64,000 nucleotides of DNA, from the NCBI RefSeq assembly GCF_001742285.1, contig NZ_MIEK01000078.1:79024-143023 (forward strand). Direction: 5' to 3'. Below are positions 1 to 8,704 of the stretch, piece after piece. Made by a program: the position numbers and the translations under genes. The notes under the pieces were generated by a model. The model searched no databases, was not told the origin of the DNA, and saw only the letters and a list, made by a program, of their open reading frames with translations. This DNA comes from Enterococcus rivorum (lineage in GTDB: Bacteria > Bacillota > Bacilli > Lactobacillales > Enterococcaceae). Numbering within the stretch: the first letter of the stretch is position 1; the number at the start of each line of letters is the position of its first letter.

Positions 1-13
1 TGGGATAAGGTGG

Positions 14-259
14 TTGCTGCCAAATGTAACGAAAGAATTTCTAACGATTTCTTATATGATTGGACTATTTTTGGTTGCAATTACCGTTCTATTTCAAAGT
101 GTGGGTTATTTTTCTCTGACAGTCTTTGAACTATTAGCGTTTATGTTAGCATTTAGTTGGATTTTGTTGTTATTACAAAATCTTCAAAAAATAGCTCAGG
201 AGGTGAACAACACTTTCCAAGTTGTTGTTGAAAGAGATGAAGAGAATTCCAGCAATTAG
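14..259 (+). CDS. Small two-helix membrane protein, possibly 5'-truncated
   Basis: An 81-residue product with two hydrophobic stretches (about residues 12-30 and 34-54) and a short charged C-terminal tail rich in Glu, Asp and Ser. I recognise no family. The listed start is a TTG only 13 bases from the window edge; the frame is open right to the edge, so the real start could lie outside and the gene may be partial. A clear intrinsic terminator follows, which supports this being the 3' end of a real transcription unit. Confidence 0.55.
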   Translation: MLPNVTKEFLTISYMIGLFLVAITVLFQSVGYFSLTVFELLAFMLAFSWILLLLQNLQKIAQEVNNTFQVVVERDEENSSN

Positions 260-295
260 CGAGTTTTAATGTATAGTCTGCTAAACTAAAAAAAT

Positions 296-337
296 GTTCT
301 TATTTTGAGTTTGTTGATCAGAATAAGAACTTTTTTA
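296..337 (+). terminator. Intrinsic terminator after the first gene
   Basis: The arms GTTCTTATTTTGA and TCAGAATAAGAAC form a 13-bp stem with one G-U pair, followed by TTTTTTATT. It closes the transcript of the small membrane protein. Confidence 0.8.
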
Positions 338-367
338 TTAAGGTATTTTCATGCTATCTTAGTGTAT

Positions 368-691
368 CTATTTTCCATTCATCCTACCCTTTTTTCGGTA
401 TTTCTTTAGAGTAACTAAATCAGTAATACCCACGGAAAAGAAAATAAATATTAAAATCAGCCCACGGAAACGAGCCTCGTTAAAAGCATAGTTCGTCGAA
501 AAAAGAAACAAAATGGAAGAAGAACAAAGGAGTGTAATACCGAAAATTTTATTTGAGAATTTCCAGACTCTCATGCCCAAAACGTAAGTGCTAATCCCAC
601 GATAGCCAAGACCTCCTGAACCCCTGCTACTTAATAAAAGACAACATAGACCTAATAGTAAAAGAACTAGAATCATATTGCTATTACTCAA
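368..691 (-). CDS. SdpI/YhfL-like small membrane protein
   Basis: A 107-residue protein with three hydrophobic segments (about residues 6-22, 44-58 and 72-88). The stretch GLGYRGIS...VWKFSNKIFG resembles the conserved 'GYRT..S...W..ANK..G' region of the SdpI family, whose founding member gives immunity to the SdpC toxin; many family members have no known toxin partner and none is seen here. The start is TTG at 691 because AAAGGAGGA sits just upstream; an ATG 36 bases further upstream has no ribosome site. It stands alone on the minus strand between divergent and convergent neighbours. The family call is from motif memory and is moderate. Confidence 0.6.
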   Translation of the reverse strand: MSNSNMILVLLLLGLCCLLLSSRGSGGLGYRGISTYVLGMRVWKFSNKIFGITLLCSSSILFLFSTNYAFNEARFRGLILIFIFFSVGITDLVTLKKYRKKGRMNGK

Positions 692-955
692 TATCTTTTC
701 CTCCTTTTTGAAACACCCTATTTTCATTGATTTATTGAAATGCTCTTATTTTAAGTTCATTGTAGCATCTGTGTTAGAAATTGACTATCCACGAGATGGA
801 TACAAAAAGTTTTTACTGTAGGCGTTCTATAGGAATTATGTAATAATATAAGAGAAACCAATCAGTTGTTTTTTTGGTCAGTCAATAGACACAAGAGTTA
901 TAAAAAAGAAATGAATAACTAGCGAATTCTATTTAAATATTTAGGGGGAGAAAAA

Positions 956-1933
956 ATGAAAAAGAAACTATTTTTTGTTATGATTGCATGTTTAGTTGTG
1001 TTGACAGGTTGTAAAACAGAAAAGGTGCAGCCAACAAAGAGTCCATCATCTACAACCCAAACTGAAAATAAATCAGCATACAATTCAGCAATGGAAAAAG
1101 GGAATGAAGCGATTGTAAATAAAGAATTTGATAAAGCAGAAGCTTCTTTTGAATTAGCTTTGGAGTACGATAGTAAGAGTGAAAAAGCTAAAAATTATTT
1201 AAAACAAGTTTCTATTTACAAAGAAGCGTTGAAAAATTTTAACAGTAAAATCTACAGCCAGGCCTTTGATTTAGCCAACAATTTAAAAGAGATTTCTGGT
1301 TCCAAGAATCTTGCAAGATACGCGGATGAGCTTTTAAAACAAATAGAGCAAACCTTGGAAGAAGAGAAGAAAATTAAGACAGAAGTGATAACAACACCAA
1401 TTGTTGTAAGAACATACTCAGAGGCAGAAAAACAAGCCATCACACAAGAATTTTTGAATTGGGCGATTCCTCGCGCTCAAATTGGAAATATGACAGTGAC
1501 TAGTCAATATTTTGCCCATGGAGCTGGTGGAAGAGGAGACTGGTATGGAGTGACTGTTGATGGTCGAATACAAGTCCAGGAGTTGATGACCCCAGGATAC
1601 AATGCTTTTGAGTTACACAGTTTAGGGGGCGTTGTTTTCTATACCTCCCTAGATGGCAGTACAGGACTAAATGAAAATTTTGAAAGCATAGCCAGTGGAT
1701 ATTCGACAAAAGCGAATCCTGAAAAGAAAATTACCAAGTATCTATTAGCAGATACTGGTAATATCTATGAATATGGTGCGACTGGAAAAAGTATGATTGC
1801 CTTCAGTTCAGGATTTACAGAAGCATCAGATGATGGACAATTTTCTGATGATAGCTACCTACCTGTTTTTCAACAATCGGGAGATGTAGATGCCATTAAT
1901 AAGTTGAAAGAAATAGTCAGAAAATACCAGTAG
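956..1933 (+). CDS. TPR-containing lipoprotein with a C-terminal DUF4767-like domain
   Basis: A 325-residue exported lipoprotein: the N-terminus MKKKLFFVMIACLVVLTGC ends in a lipobox (LTGC), giving lipidation at Cys19. A Thr/Ser/Gln-rich linker is followed at about residues 43-110 by tetratricopeptide-like helices (NEAIVNKEFDKAEASFELALEYD). The C-terminal 170 residues, starting at about YSEAEKQAITQEFLNWA, look like the DUF4767 domain of lipoproteins in Listeria and enterococci; that assignment is from memory of the family and not certain. Ribosome site GGGGGAG lies 6 bases before the ATG. The gene is monocistronic and ends at a strong terminator. No function can be given beyond cell-surface anchoring. 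Confidence 0.75.
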   Translation: MKKKLFFVMIACLVVLTGCKTEKVQPTKSPSSTTQTENKSAYNSAMEKGNEAIVNKEFDKAEASFELALEYDSKSEKAKNYLKQVSIYKEALKNFNSKIYSQAFDLANNLKEISGSKNLARYADELLKQIEQTLEEEKKIKTEVITTPIVVRTYSEAEKQAITQEFLNWAIPRAQIGNMTVTSQYFAHGAGGRGDWYGVTVDGRIQVQELMTPGYNAFELHSLGGVVFYTSLDGSTGLNENFESIASGYSTKANPEKKITKYLLADTGNIYEYGATGKSMIAFSSGFTEASDDGQFSDDSYLPVFQQSGDVDAINKLKEIVRKYQ

Positions 1934-2009
1934 ATTTTAGATATTTATTTTTATGATTGAGTATCAAATTGAATGGGAATATAAGAGAGAAAAAGCAATG
2001 TTTTAATTT

Positions 2010-2066
2010 AAGAGGATGATGGAGCAGTCAGTTTGTCTTTTGACTACTTCATCATCCTCTTTTGCT
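2010..2066 (+). terminator. Long intrinsic terminator
   Basis: AAGAGGATGATGGA pairs with TTCATCATCCTCTT, with an inner GCAGTCA/TGACTAC extension, then TTTTGCTTT. It serves the lipoprotein gene on the plus strand and, because the 5' side is A-rich, may also end the facing deoD transcript. Confidence 0.8.
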
Positions 2067-2125
2067 TTAACTATAAATTAGTTTTTAGACGACTATCTTT
2101 AGAAATAAAATTAGATTTTGTCGAT

Positions 2126-2830
2126 TTAAGCAGTCAGTGTTTCTAAAGCGATAATAATCATGTCATTGAAAGTAGTTTGTCTTTCTTCAGGAGACGTTTG
2201 CTCACCAGTAATTAAATGGTCACTAACAGTCAGTAAAGAAAGAGCTTCGACGCCAAACTTAGCTGCCATATAATAAAGTCCTGCTGTCTCCATCTCAACT
2301 CCAAGGACACCATATTCACCCAAACGTAAAAATTCCTCTTCGTTGTCTTTATAAAAAGAATCGTCTGATAAGACATTTCCAACATGGATCGTCATGTCTT
2401 TTTCTTTAGCTAAATGGAAGGCTCTATCGATTAATTCAAAGGAACCAATTTGTGGGAAATCATAGGTTGGAAAATCATTTTTAATCATTGAAGAATTCGT
2501 TGCTGCTGCTTGAGCAATTAAAACATCACGAATTGCGATATCTTTTTGAATAGCACCACAGGTTCCGATTCTAGCTAGTTTTTCAACGTGATAGTCATTA
2601 ATTAATTCATGAATATAAATAACTGCTGAAGGCATACCCATGCCTGTTCCTTGTACCGAAATTGGTACACCTTTGTAAGTTCCAGTATAGCCTAACATTC
2701 CTCTGACTTGGTTATAACAGACAGCATCTTCTAGAAAATTTTCTGCAATATATTTTGCCCGTAAAGGATCACCCGGTAATAAGACGTGTTTGGCGATTTG
2801 CCCTGCTTCTGCTTCAATATGAAAACTCAT
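2126..2830 (-). CDS. deoD: Purine-nucleoside phosphorylase, DeoD type
   Basis: A 234-residue cytoplasmic enzyme of the hexameric (trimer-of-dimers) PNP class, which cleaves purine (deoxy)nucleosides with phosphate to the free base and (deoxy)ribose-1-phosphate. Visible family features are the phosphate-binding [11 protein letters not shown] near the N-terminus, RIGTCG at about residue 87, the VEMETAGLY segment that binds the ribose, and the base-protonating Asp in TVSDHL. The length is normal for DeoD. The start is set by AGGAGG 7 bases upstream. A Crp-type palindrome lies about 90 bases before the start codon, and the genes to the right encode nucleoside uptake, so salvage of imported nucleosides is the likely role. 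Confidence 0.95.
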   Translation of the reverse strand: MSFHIEAEAGQIAKHVLLPGDPLRAKYIAENFLEDAVCYNQVRGMLGYTGTYKGVPISVQGTGMGMPSAVIYIHELINDYHVEKLARIGTCGAIQKDIAIRDVLIAQAAATNSSMIKNDFPTYDFPQIGSFELIDRAFHLAKEKDMTIHVGNVLSDDSFYKDNEEEFLRLGEYGVLGVEMETAGLYYMAAKFGVEALSLLTVSDHLITGEQTSPEERQTTFNDMIIIALETLTA

Positions 2831-2843
2831 AAAATCCCTCCTA

Positions 2844-2875
2844 TTTTGTTTGTATCCGTTTTCTTTTTTACTATA
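2844..2875 (-). promoter_or_regulatory. Probable deoD promoter (-10 element)
   Basis: Read on the minus strand, TATAGT at 2875-2870 is a reasonable -10 element upstream of the deoD ribosome site; no good -35 hexamer is visible at 17 bases. A weak -35 fits a promoter that needs an activator. The transcription start would fall near 2863. Confidence 0.4.
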
Positions 2876-2920
2876 ACATGGAGAACTTTATGAATACCGT
2901 TAAAGGGGCAACCATAAAAG

Positions 2921-2936
2921 TGTGACGTAGCTCACA
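2921..2936. promoter_or_regulatory. Crp-type operator TGTGA-N6-TCACA
   Basis: TGTGACGTAGCTCACA is a perfect match to the half-sites of the Crp/ArcR consensus. Its centre is about 65 bases upstream of the inferred deoD start point, close to the class I activator position. The adjacent gene (3002-3712) encodes a Crp/Fnr protein whose recognition helix reads SRESVSK, very like SRETVGR of E. coli Crp. Confidence 0.7.
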
Positions 2937-3001
2937 TTTTTACTGTTAAGGGAATAATTGAAGTAAGCGATTTCAAGTGTTAGGATGAAAACAGAAATAA
3001 G

Positions 3002-3712
3002 CTATTTCCATTTTCTTAAAAATTGAAATTCTTCGGCTTCATCACAAACAGAAAGTAATTTCTCTTTATCCATAATGTGAAGATATTTCCCTTGGAAGTC
3101 AATGATTTTTTCGTCTTGAAATTCACTTAAGGTTTTAGAAACAGATTCTCTTGAAACTCCTAGCATATTAGCGAAAAGCGATTGATTGATCTTCATGTCT
3201 ATTTTTAAGAGATTGTCTTCATCGTTACCGAAATTATAATAGAAATCAACAATCAAATTTGCGACTTTGCGACGTACATCATAAAAAGTTAAATAACGAA
3301 TTAAGCGGTTCAACAAGCGAGTTCGACTAGCTAAGACAGCATAGGTTCGTTTCAAAATACAAGGGTGTTCGTCAATTAAAAAAAGGAAATTCTTTTTTGA
3401 GATAGTTAGTAAAGATACATCAGTGAGTGCTTCAACGCTAGAAAGACGGTATTCAGCATCTGAAAGGGCCTCGGTTTCGCCAATAATGTCTCCGGGAGTA
3501 GCAATGCCAAGTATGATTTCCTTGCCATCGTGCATGCGATAAATTTTTAATTGGCCAGATAGAATAAAATAAATCTCTTCCGTGTCATCATTTTCAAACA
3601 TTAGGATTTGGTTTTTTTTGTAGTTACGTACTCTAAAAAAATTTTGATAAGAAGAAAGCTCTGTTTCCGATAAGTCCGAAAAAACATCAATTTTTTTTAG
3701 TTTTTCAATCAT
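3002..3712 (-). CDS. Crp/Fnr-family transcriptional regulator
   Basis: A 236-residue regulator with an N-terminal cyclic-nucleotide-binding-type beta roll (about residues 10-125, including GDIIGETEAL) and a C-terminal winged helix. The HTH reads NQSLFANMLGVSRESVSKTL, so the recognition helix carries the Arg-Glu pair that contacts TGTGA in Crp. There is no N-terminal cysteine cluster, so it is not an Fe-S Fnr; the arginine usually contacting cAMP is not evident, so the ligand is unknown. The start has AAAGGA upstream. It lies directly upstream of deoD on the same strand, with the Crp-type box in the gap between them, which suggests that it controls deoD. Confidence 0.85.
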   Translation of the reverse strand: MIEKLKKIDVFSDLSETELSSYQNFFRVRNYKKNQILMFENDDTEEIYFILSGQLKIYRMHDGKEIILGIATPGDIIGETEALSDAEYRLSSVEALTDVSLLTISKKNFLFLIDEHPCILKRTYAVLASRTRLLNRLIRYLTFYDVRRKVANLIVDFYYNFGNDEDNLLKIDMKINQSLFANMLGVSRESVSKTLSEFQDEKIIDFQGKYLHIMDKEKLLSVCDEAEEFQFLRKWK

Positions 3713-4001
3713 GATAAAGGTCCTTTCCCATTGCGTTGTGATGACCTTAGTTTACCATTTTTTTATGTTGGAAAAATGAAAAATTTAGGAGAATCGAAAA
3801 GAAATATTTCTGTGATTCTAAGGGAGGAATCATTTATAGTGCTACTTATTCTGATTCTTTCTAGTAGTTTTTTGATAGATCTGATGATGATTGGGGGAGA
3901 ATTAAGTCCGAATGTTGGGGAAAGCGGAGAGAATCAAGTAAAAGTTATCAGGAATAGCGGTCACTTGTGAAAAATAAAAATTGTAAGGTGAGGAAAAGAA
4001 C
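3713..4001 (+). other. 289-base leader/intergenic region before the nucleoside importer
   Basis: No convincing gene. A 79-codon open frame from TTG at 3731 has no ribosome site and no family likeness. Three short complementary elements, TGATTC (3813-3818), GAATCA (3827-3832) and TGATTC (3852-3857), could form two mutually exclusive 6-bp hairpins, the second followed by a T run at about 3868-3873. No purine riboswitch core was recognised. Confidence 0.35.
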
Positions 4002-5021
4002 ATGAAGAAAAAAGCGTTTAAAGTGTTAATCACAGCAATGGTATTGTCTTTGGTTTTAGTTGGTTGTGGTGGCAAAGGGGAAAAGAAATCTGAAGGCAAT
4101 GCGGGCGAAAAAACACTAAAAATTGGGATGGTAACGGATTTAGGGAGTGTCAATGACAAGTCGTTTAATCAAAGTGCATGGGAAGGGTTACAAAAATTAG
4201 AGAAAGATAAAGGGTATGAAGTCAAATACTTAGAACCTAAAGCGGATGCGGATGTTTTGCCGAACTTGTTAGAATTTGTCAATAATGGCTATGATTTAAC
4301 TTGGGCAACAGCAGCAACATTAGAAGATGCGGTGACTGAAATTGCAAACGATCATCCTGATGCTAAGTTAGGTATTATTGATTCAGCGATTGAGGTACCA
4401 AATGTTGCATCCGTCTCTTTTAAAGAGAATGAGGGAGCATTCTTAGTGGGGGTAATTGCTGGTTTAACAACGAAAACAAATAAAGTTGGTTTTGTTGGAG
4501 GAATGGAAATCCCAGTGATTCAAAAATTTGCGGCAGGTTATCGTGAAGGGGTTAAAGCGGTGAACCCAGAAGCTAAAGTAATTATTAATTATACGGGTTT
4601 ATTTAATCGCGTAGATATGGGAAAATCAGCAGCTTCAACGATCTATAATGATGGGGCAGATATTATTTTTCACGCGGCTGGTTTGACTGGAAATGGTGTG
4701 TTCAATGAAGCAACAGAACGTAAAAAAGATGGCCAAGACATTTGGGTAATTGGTGTTGATAAAGATCAATCACTTGAATTTGGAGATGATGTTACCTTGA
4801 CTTCTATGATTAAAAAAGTGGACGAAGCTGTTTATGCAATTAGCCAAGATTTAGCAGATGGCAAATTCCCAGGTGGAAAAGTAACTGAAATGGGCTTAAA
4901 AGAAAAAGGCGTTGATATTGCTCCAACTTCTGATAAAAATGTTGCGCCAGATGTTTTGAAAAAAGTTGAAGAGTATCGTGAAAAAATCATCAATGGGGAT
5001 ATTAAAGTACCTGTAAAATAA
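4002..5021 (+). CDS. bmpA: BMP-family nucleoside-binding lipoprotein
   Basis: A 339-residue lipoprotein receptor (lipobox LVGC, Cys at residue 22) of the Bmp/PnrA/Med family, which captures purine and pyrimidine nucleosides outside the membrane for an ABC importer. The mature N-terminus LKIGMVTDLGSVNDKSFNQSAWEGL is the family signature, and GVDKDQ near residue 248 is the ligand-pocket segment. Ribosome site GGTGAGG lies upstream of the ATG. The order receptor - fused ATPase - two permeases is that of lactococcal bmpA-nupABC and streptococcal rnsBACD. A strong hairpin between this gene and the ATPase gene would let the receptor be made in excess. Confidence 0.9.
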   Translation: MKKKAFKVLITAMVLSLVLVGCGGKGEKKSEGNAGEKTLKIGMVTDLGSVNDKSFNQSAWEGLQKLEKDKGYEVKYLEPKADADVLPNLLEFVNNGYDLTWATAATLEDAVTEIANDHPDAKLGIIDSAIEVPNVASVSFKENEGAFLVGVIAGLTTKTNKVGFVGGMEIPVIQKFAAGYREGVKAVNPEAKVIINYTGLFNRVDMGKSAASTIYNDGADIIFHAAGLTGNGVFNEATERKKDGQDIWVIGVDKDQSLEFGDDVTLTSMIKKVDEAVYAISQDLADGKFPGGKVTEMGLKEKGVDIAPTSDKNVAPDVLKKVEEYREKIINGDIKVPVK

Positions 5022-5060
5022 CTTTTCATTTTTAGAAAAAATCAAAAAAAGCGGATTATT

Positions 5061-5100
5061 AGGAGGAACAATTCACGCTTTGTTCCTCCTGTTTTCTTTT
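5061..5100 (+). terminator. Intercistronic terminator between receptor and ATPase genes
   Basis: A perfect 10-bp stem, AGGAGGAACA with TGTTCCTCCT, is followed by GTTTTCTTTT. Located inside an otherwise co-directional transport operon, it probably acts as a partial terminator that sets the receptor-to-transporter ratio. Confidence 0.75.
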
Positions 5101-5141
5101 AAAAAGTCTCGATAATAGCGATATATAAGAAGGTGGATTGA

Positions 5142-6662
5142 ATGGAAACAGTTTTAGAACTAAAACAAATTACGAAAACTTTTGGGTCTTTTAAAGCGAA
5201 TGAAGACATTAACTTTAAGCTGAAAAAAGGGGAAATCCATGCGCTTCTTGGAGAAAATGGGGCGGGTAAATCAACACTAATGAATATTGTTTTTGGTCTC
5301 TATCAACCAGATAGTGGTGAAATAATTATCAATGGTCAGCCACAAATAATGGATAATCCTAATAAAGCGATTGATTTAGGGATTGGAATGGTGCATCAGC
5401 ATTTCAAATTAGTGGAACCTTTTACTGTTACAGAAAATATTGTTATTGGGAAAGAACCGAAAAAAGGCGTTAAGATTGATTTGAAAAAAGCCAAAGCAGA
5501 GGTGCTGGCGTTATCTGAAAAATATGGTTTAGACATAGATCCAGATGCCAAAATTGAAGAGATCAATGTGGGGATGCAGCAACGAGTTGAAATTATTAAA
5601 ACATTATATAGAGGCGCAAATATTTTAATCTTCGATGAGCCAACAGCTGTTTTGACGCCTCAAGAAATAACAGAGTTTTTAAACATACTTAAAAAGTTAG
5701 TTGCAGAAGGAAAATCGATTATTTTGATTACACATAAATTGAAAGAAATTATGGAAGCTGCTGATTCTTGTACAATTATTCGTCGTGGAAAAGTAATTGA
5801 AACCGTTTCAGTAGCAACCGCAACGACAGATTCTCTAGCCGAAATGATGGTAGGAAAAACGGTTCACTTCTCAACTGAAAAGAAAGCTGCTAAGCCAAAA
5901 GACGTTTGTCTGGAAGTGAAAGAGATGGTCGTGAAAAATCCCCATGGCAATAATAGTATTGACGATTTGTCTTTTCATGTTCGTGGAGGAGAAATTTTAG
6001 GGATTGCTGGCGTTGATGGCAACGGTCAAACAGAGTTAGTGGAAGCTATTACCGGTATGAGAAGGATTGATTCGGGGACGATTTTAATTAATGGAGAATC
6101 TATTGGTGACCATTCACCGCGAGAAATTACGGAAAAAGGTATGGCACATATTCCAGAAGATCGCCATAAATATGGTTTGGTTTTAGATTTTTCAGTGAAC
6201 GAGAATAGTGTTTTGCAGACTTATTATCGTCCAGAAATGAATCGAAAAGGCCTAATTAATCGAGAAGCGATGAATCAATTAACGCAAAAGTTTGTTACAG
6301 ATTTTGATATTCGAATCCCTTCAATTGAGACGAAAGCTCGCTCTTTATCTGGTGGTAATCAACAAAAACTGATTATTGCTAGAGAAATGAATATGCAGCC
6401 TAAAATGATGGTGGCGGTTCAACCGACTAGAGGGCTAGATGTGGGGGCTATTGAATTTGTTCATCAACAATTAGTGGCATTACGTGACAGTGGAGTTGCA
6501 GTTTTGCTGGTTTCATTTGAATTAGAAGAAATTTTAAATGTTTCCGATCGGATCTTAGTTCTTTTTGACGGTAAAATAATTGGGGAAACAACACCAGAAA
6601 CAACCAATGATCGTGAACTAGGATTAATGATGGCAGGGAAATATCAGAAGGGGGTAAGTTAG
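5142..6662 (+). CDS. nupA: Nucleoside ABC importer, duplicated ATPase subunit
   Basis: A 506-residue protein with two ABC ATPase halves, the form used by carbohydrate/nucleoside importers of the RbsA/NupA type. Half 1 has Walker A GENGAGKST (about residue 38), signature-like VGMQQRVEI and Walker B LIFDEPTAV. Half 2 has a degenerate Walker A (GVDGNGQTE), a proper signature LSGGNQQK, and VQPTRGLDVG in place of a normal Walker B, as usual in the family. It energises uptake of nucleosides delivered by the BMP lipoprotein. The stop codon abuts the ATG of the next gene with no gap, indicating translational coupling. Confidence 0.93.
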   Translation: METVLELKQITKTFGSFKANEDINFKLKKGEIHALLGENGAGKSTLMNIVFGLYQPDSGEIIINGQPQIMDNPNKAIDLGIGMVHQHFKLVEPFTVTENIVIGKEPKKGVKIDLKKAKAEVLALSEKYGLDIDPDAKIEEINVGMQQRVEIIKTLYRGANILIFDEPTAVLTPQEITEFLNILKKLVAEGKSIILITHKLKEIMEAADSCTIIRRGKVIETVSVATATTDSLAEMMVGKTVHFSTEKKAAKPKDVCLEVKEMVVKNPHGNNSIDDLSFHVRGGEILGIAGVDGNGQTELVEAITGMRRIDSGTILINGESIGDHSPREITEKGMAHIPEDRHKYGLVLDFSVNENSVLQTYYRPEMNRKGLINREAMNQLTQKFVTDFDIRIPSIETKARSLSGGNQQKLIIAREMNMQPKMMVAVQPTRGLDVGAIEFVHQQLVALRDSGVAVLLVSFELEEILNVSDRILVLFDGKIIGETTPETTNDRELGLMMAGKYQKGVS

Positions 6663-7733
6663 ATGGAGCAACGCTTTTTAAAAAAATATGACTTTATTCT
6701 AATTCCTCTGATTGCTATTATTTTAGGGTTGTTATTAGGGGCAGTCATGATGTTAATCGGAGGGTACGATCCTCTTTTGGCTTACGGCTCACTGATTAAA
6801 AAGATTGTTGGAACTAGTTATGATTTAGGAGAAGCTTTTCGGACCGTTGTTCCATTAGTTATGAGTGGGTTGGCTGTTGCTGTCGCTAGTCATGCTGGGT
6901 TGTTTAATATTGGGGTTGATGGTCAAATCATTATGGGTTCTTTAGGGGCTTTGATTGTTGGAACTCAAGTTCAATTACCACCGTTTTTGCACGGCTTGTT
7001 AGCGATGGTTGTCGGCGGATTATTTGGTGCTTTATGGGGCGGTTTAGTGGGCTATTTGAAGGCTAAAAGAGGCATCAATGAAGTAATCAGTTCAATTATG
7101 TTGAACTTTATTGCACTCTATCTCAGTCATTACCTGATTCGTTTGTTTATGGATCAACCAGGGACTCAGCGTTCAACGTTAATTAAAGATTCAGCTAGTA
7201 TTAATATTGGTTGGTTATCTGAACGAATGGGTGGTGCACGTGTTCACTGGGGCTTTATAATCATGCTGTTCGCTGTCTTAGCCTATCATATTTATTTGAA
7301 TCGTAGCAAATCAGGATATGAGATTCGTGCGGTAGGCCTGAATCCTTTTGCTTCAAAATATGCTGGAATGAAAGTCCCTGCTGTAATGATTCGAGCGATG
7401 ATGATTTCAGGCTTGATTGGGGGCTTAATTGGTAGTTTTGAAGTCTTAGGTGTCTTTAAATATATTGCTATCAATTCAACAACTTCTGGTATCGGGTTTG
7501 ACGGGATTGCCGTTTCATTATTAGGAGGCGGAACTGGCTTGGGTATTTTGCTTTCAGGAACATTGATTGGCTTGCTAACGTACGGTGCTCAAGGGATGAG
7601 TTTTGGTGCAGGTGTGCCTAGAGAGATTATTAATATGGTTATTGCTTTTATTATTTTCTTTGTCGCAGCTTCAGGAATTGTTCGTAGCATACTTTACCTA
7701 TTTGGAAAAAATAAGCAACCGAAGGAGGGATAA
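6663..7733 (+). CDS. nupB: Nucleoside ABC importer permease 1
   Basis: A 356-residue polytopic membrane protein of the BPD_transp_2 (RbsC/YufP) class. Hydrophobic helices run through the length; GLFNIGVDGQIIMGSLGA and KRGINEVISSIMLNFIALY are conserved segments of the family's ATPase-coupling and membrane core. It begins at the base after the ATPase stop, with GAAGGGGG inside the end of that gene as ribosome site. With the next gene it forms the heterodimeric channel of the importer. Confidence 0.92.
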   Translation: MEQRFLKKYDFILIPLIAIILGLLLGAVMMLIGGYDPLLAYGSLIKKIVGTSYDLGEAFRTVVPLVMSGLAVAVASHAGLFNIGVDGQIIMGSLGALIVGTQVQLPPFLHGLLAMVVGGLFGALWGGLVGYLKAKRGINEVISSIMLNFIALYLSHYLIRLFMDQPGTQRSTLIKDSASINIGWLSERMGGARVHWGFIIMLFAVLAYHIYLNRSKSGYEIRAVGLNPFASKYAGMKVPAVMIRAMMISGLIGGLIGSFEVLGVFKYIAINSTTSGIGFDGIAVSLLGGGTGLGILLSGTLIGLLTYGAQGMSFGAGVPREIINMVIAFIIFFVAASGIVRSILYLFGKNKQPKEG

Positions 7734-7736
7734 GCA

Positions 7737-8690
7737 ATGGATATTTTAGCAAATTTATTAAATGGTATGCTGGTTTTCTCAACAGCTTTAATTTTTGCTG
7801 CGTTAGGCGGTATGCTCTCTGAAAGAGTTGGCGTGACAAATATCGGTATTGAAGGATTTATGGTATCAGGTGCGTTTGCTTCAGCGGTAACTGCTTATTA
7901 TGCAGAACAGAGTGGTATGGGTGCGTTAACGCCTTGGTTAGGCTTGCTGGGAGCTTTTATCTTTACGTTAATTTTTTCAGGAATTCATGCGATTGCAACG
8001 CTGAAATATCATGCAGATCAAGTTGTAAGTGGAGTAGTCATTAATATGCTAGCTACCAGTTCAACCTTCTTTTTAGTCAAAATGATTTTCGCTGGTTCAG
8101 CCGAAACACCGATTATTACTCATGTCTTAAAAAAAATTCGAATTCCGATTTTGAGTGATTTGCCGTTTGTGGGTAAGGTACTATTTAATGCGTACCCAAC
8201 TACTTATTTAGCGTTCTTATTAGTTGGACTATTGTTCTTTATTTTTTTCAGAACCCCACTTGGCCTTCGCCTAAGAGTCATTGGTGAAAACCCTAGTGCT
8301 GCAGCCACAGCCGGGGTCAATGTTATGAAAATAAAATATATTTCAGTATTATTAAGTGGTTCAATTGCTGCGTTAGGTGGAGCGACAATTGTTTTAACCT
8401 CCAATAGTAATTTTGCCTTCAATACCATTTCAGGCCAAGGGTATATTGCTTTGGCAGCGGTAATTTTTGGTCGTTGGCATCCAGTAGGCGTAATGGCTGG
8501 GGCATTGTTCTTTGGCTTAGCTCAAGCGATTAAAGACCAATTTCAAATTTTTGATTTTGCAGCAGCGATTCCTAACGAATTCTTTTATATGTTGCCGTAT
8601 TTACTGACTTTAATCGTATTACTGATTGCAGGTGGTAAAACCAAAGCCCCAAGTGCTTTAGGCGAACATTACGATGTTGGGAAACGTTAA
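7737..8690 (+). CDS. nupC: Nucleoside ABC importer permease 2
   Basis: A 317-residue polytopic membrane protein, second permease of the BPD_transp_2 family (YufQ/NupC type). SERVGVTNIGIEGFMVSGAF near the N-terminus and PSAAATAGVNVMKIKY in the cytoplasmic loop are typical. Three bases separate it from the preceding permease; the ribosome site AAGGAGGG overlaps that gene's end. It completes the bmpA-nupABC unit. Confidence 0.92.
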   Translation: MDILANLLNGMLVFSTALIFAALGGMLSERVGVTNIGIEGFMVSGAFASAVTAYYAEQSGMGALTPWLGLLGAFIFTLIFSGIHAIATLKYHADQVVSGVVINMLATSSTFFLVKMIFAGSAETPIITHVLKKIRIPILSDLPFVGKVLFNAYPTTYLAFLLVGLLFFIFFRTPLGLRLRVIGENPSAAATAGVNVMKIKYISVLLSGSIAALGGATIVLTSNSNFAFNTISGQGYIALAAVIFGRWHPVGVMAGALFFGLAQAIKDQFQIFDFAAAIPNEFFYMLPYLLTLIVLLIAGGKTKAPSALGEHYDVGKR

Positions 8691-8704
8691 AAGGAGCGGA
8701 TTGA

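Noticed and set aside
3903..3917. AAGTCCGAATGTT as a possible PurR box before bmpA
   Set aside because: Only about 10 of 13 positions fit the PurBox, with mismatches in the core, and a single half-site; too weak to call.
3731..3970. 79-codon open frame with a hydrophobic stretch upstream of bmpA
   Set aside because: It starts at TTG without a ribosome site, resembles no family, and lies in a likely leader with hairpin elements.
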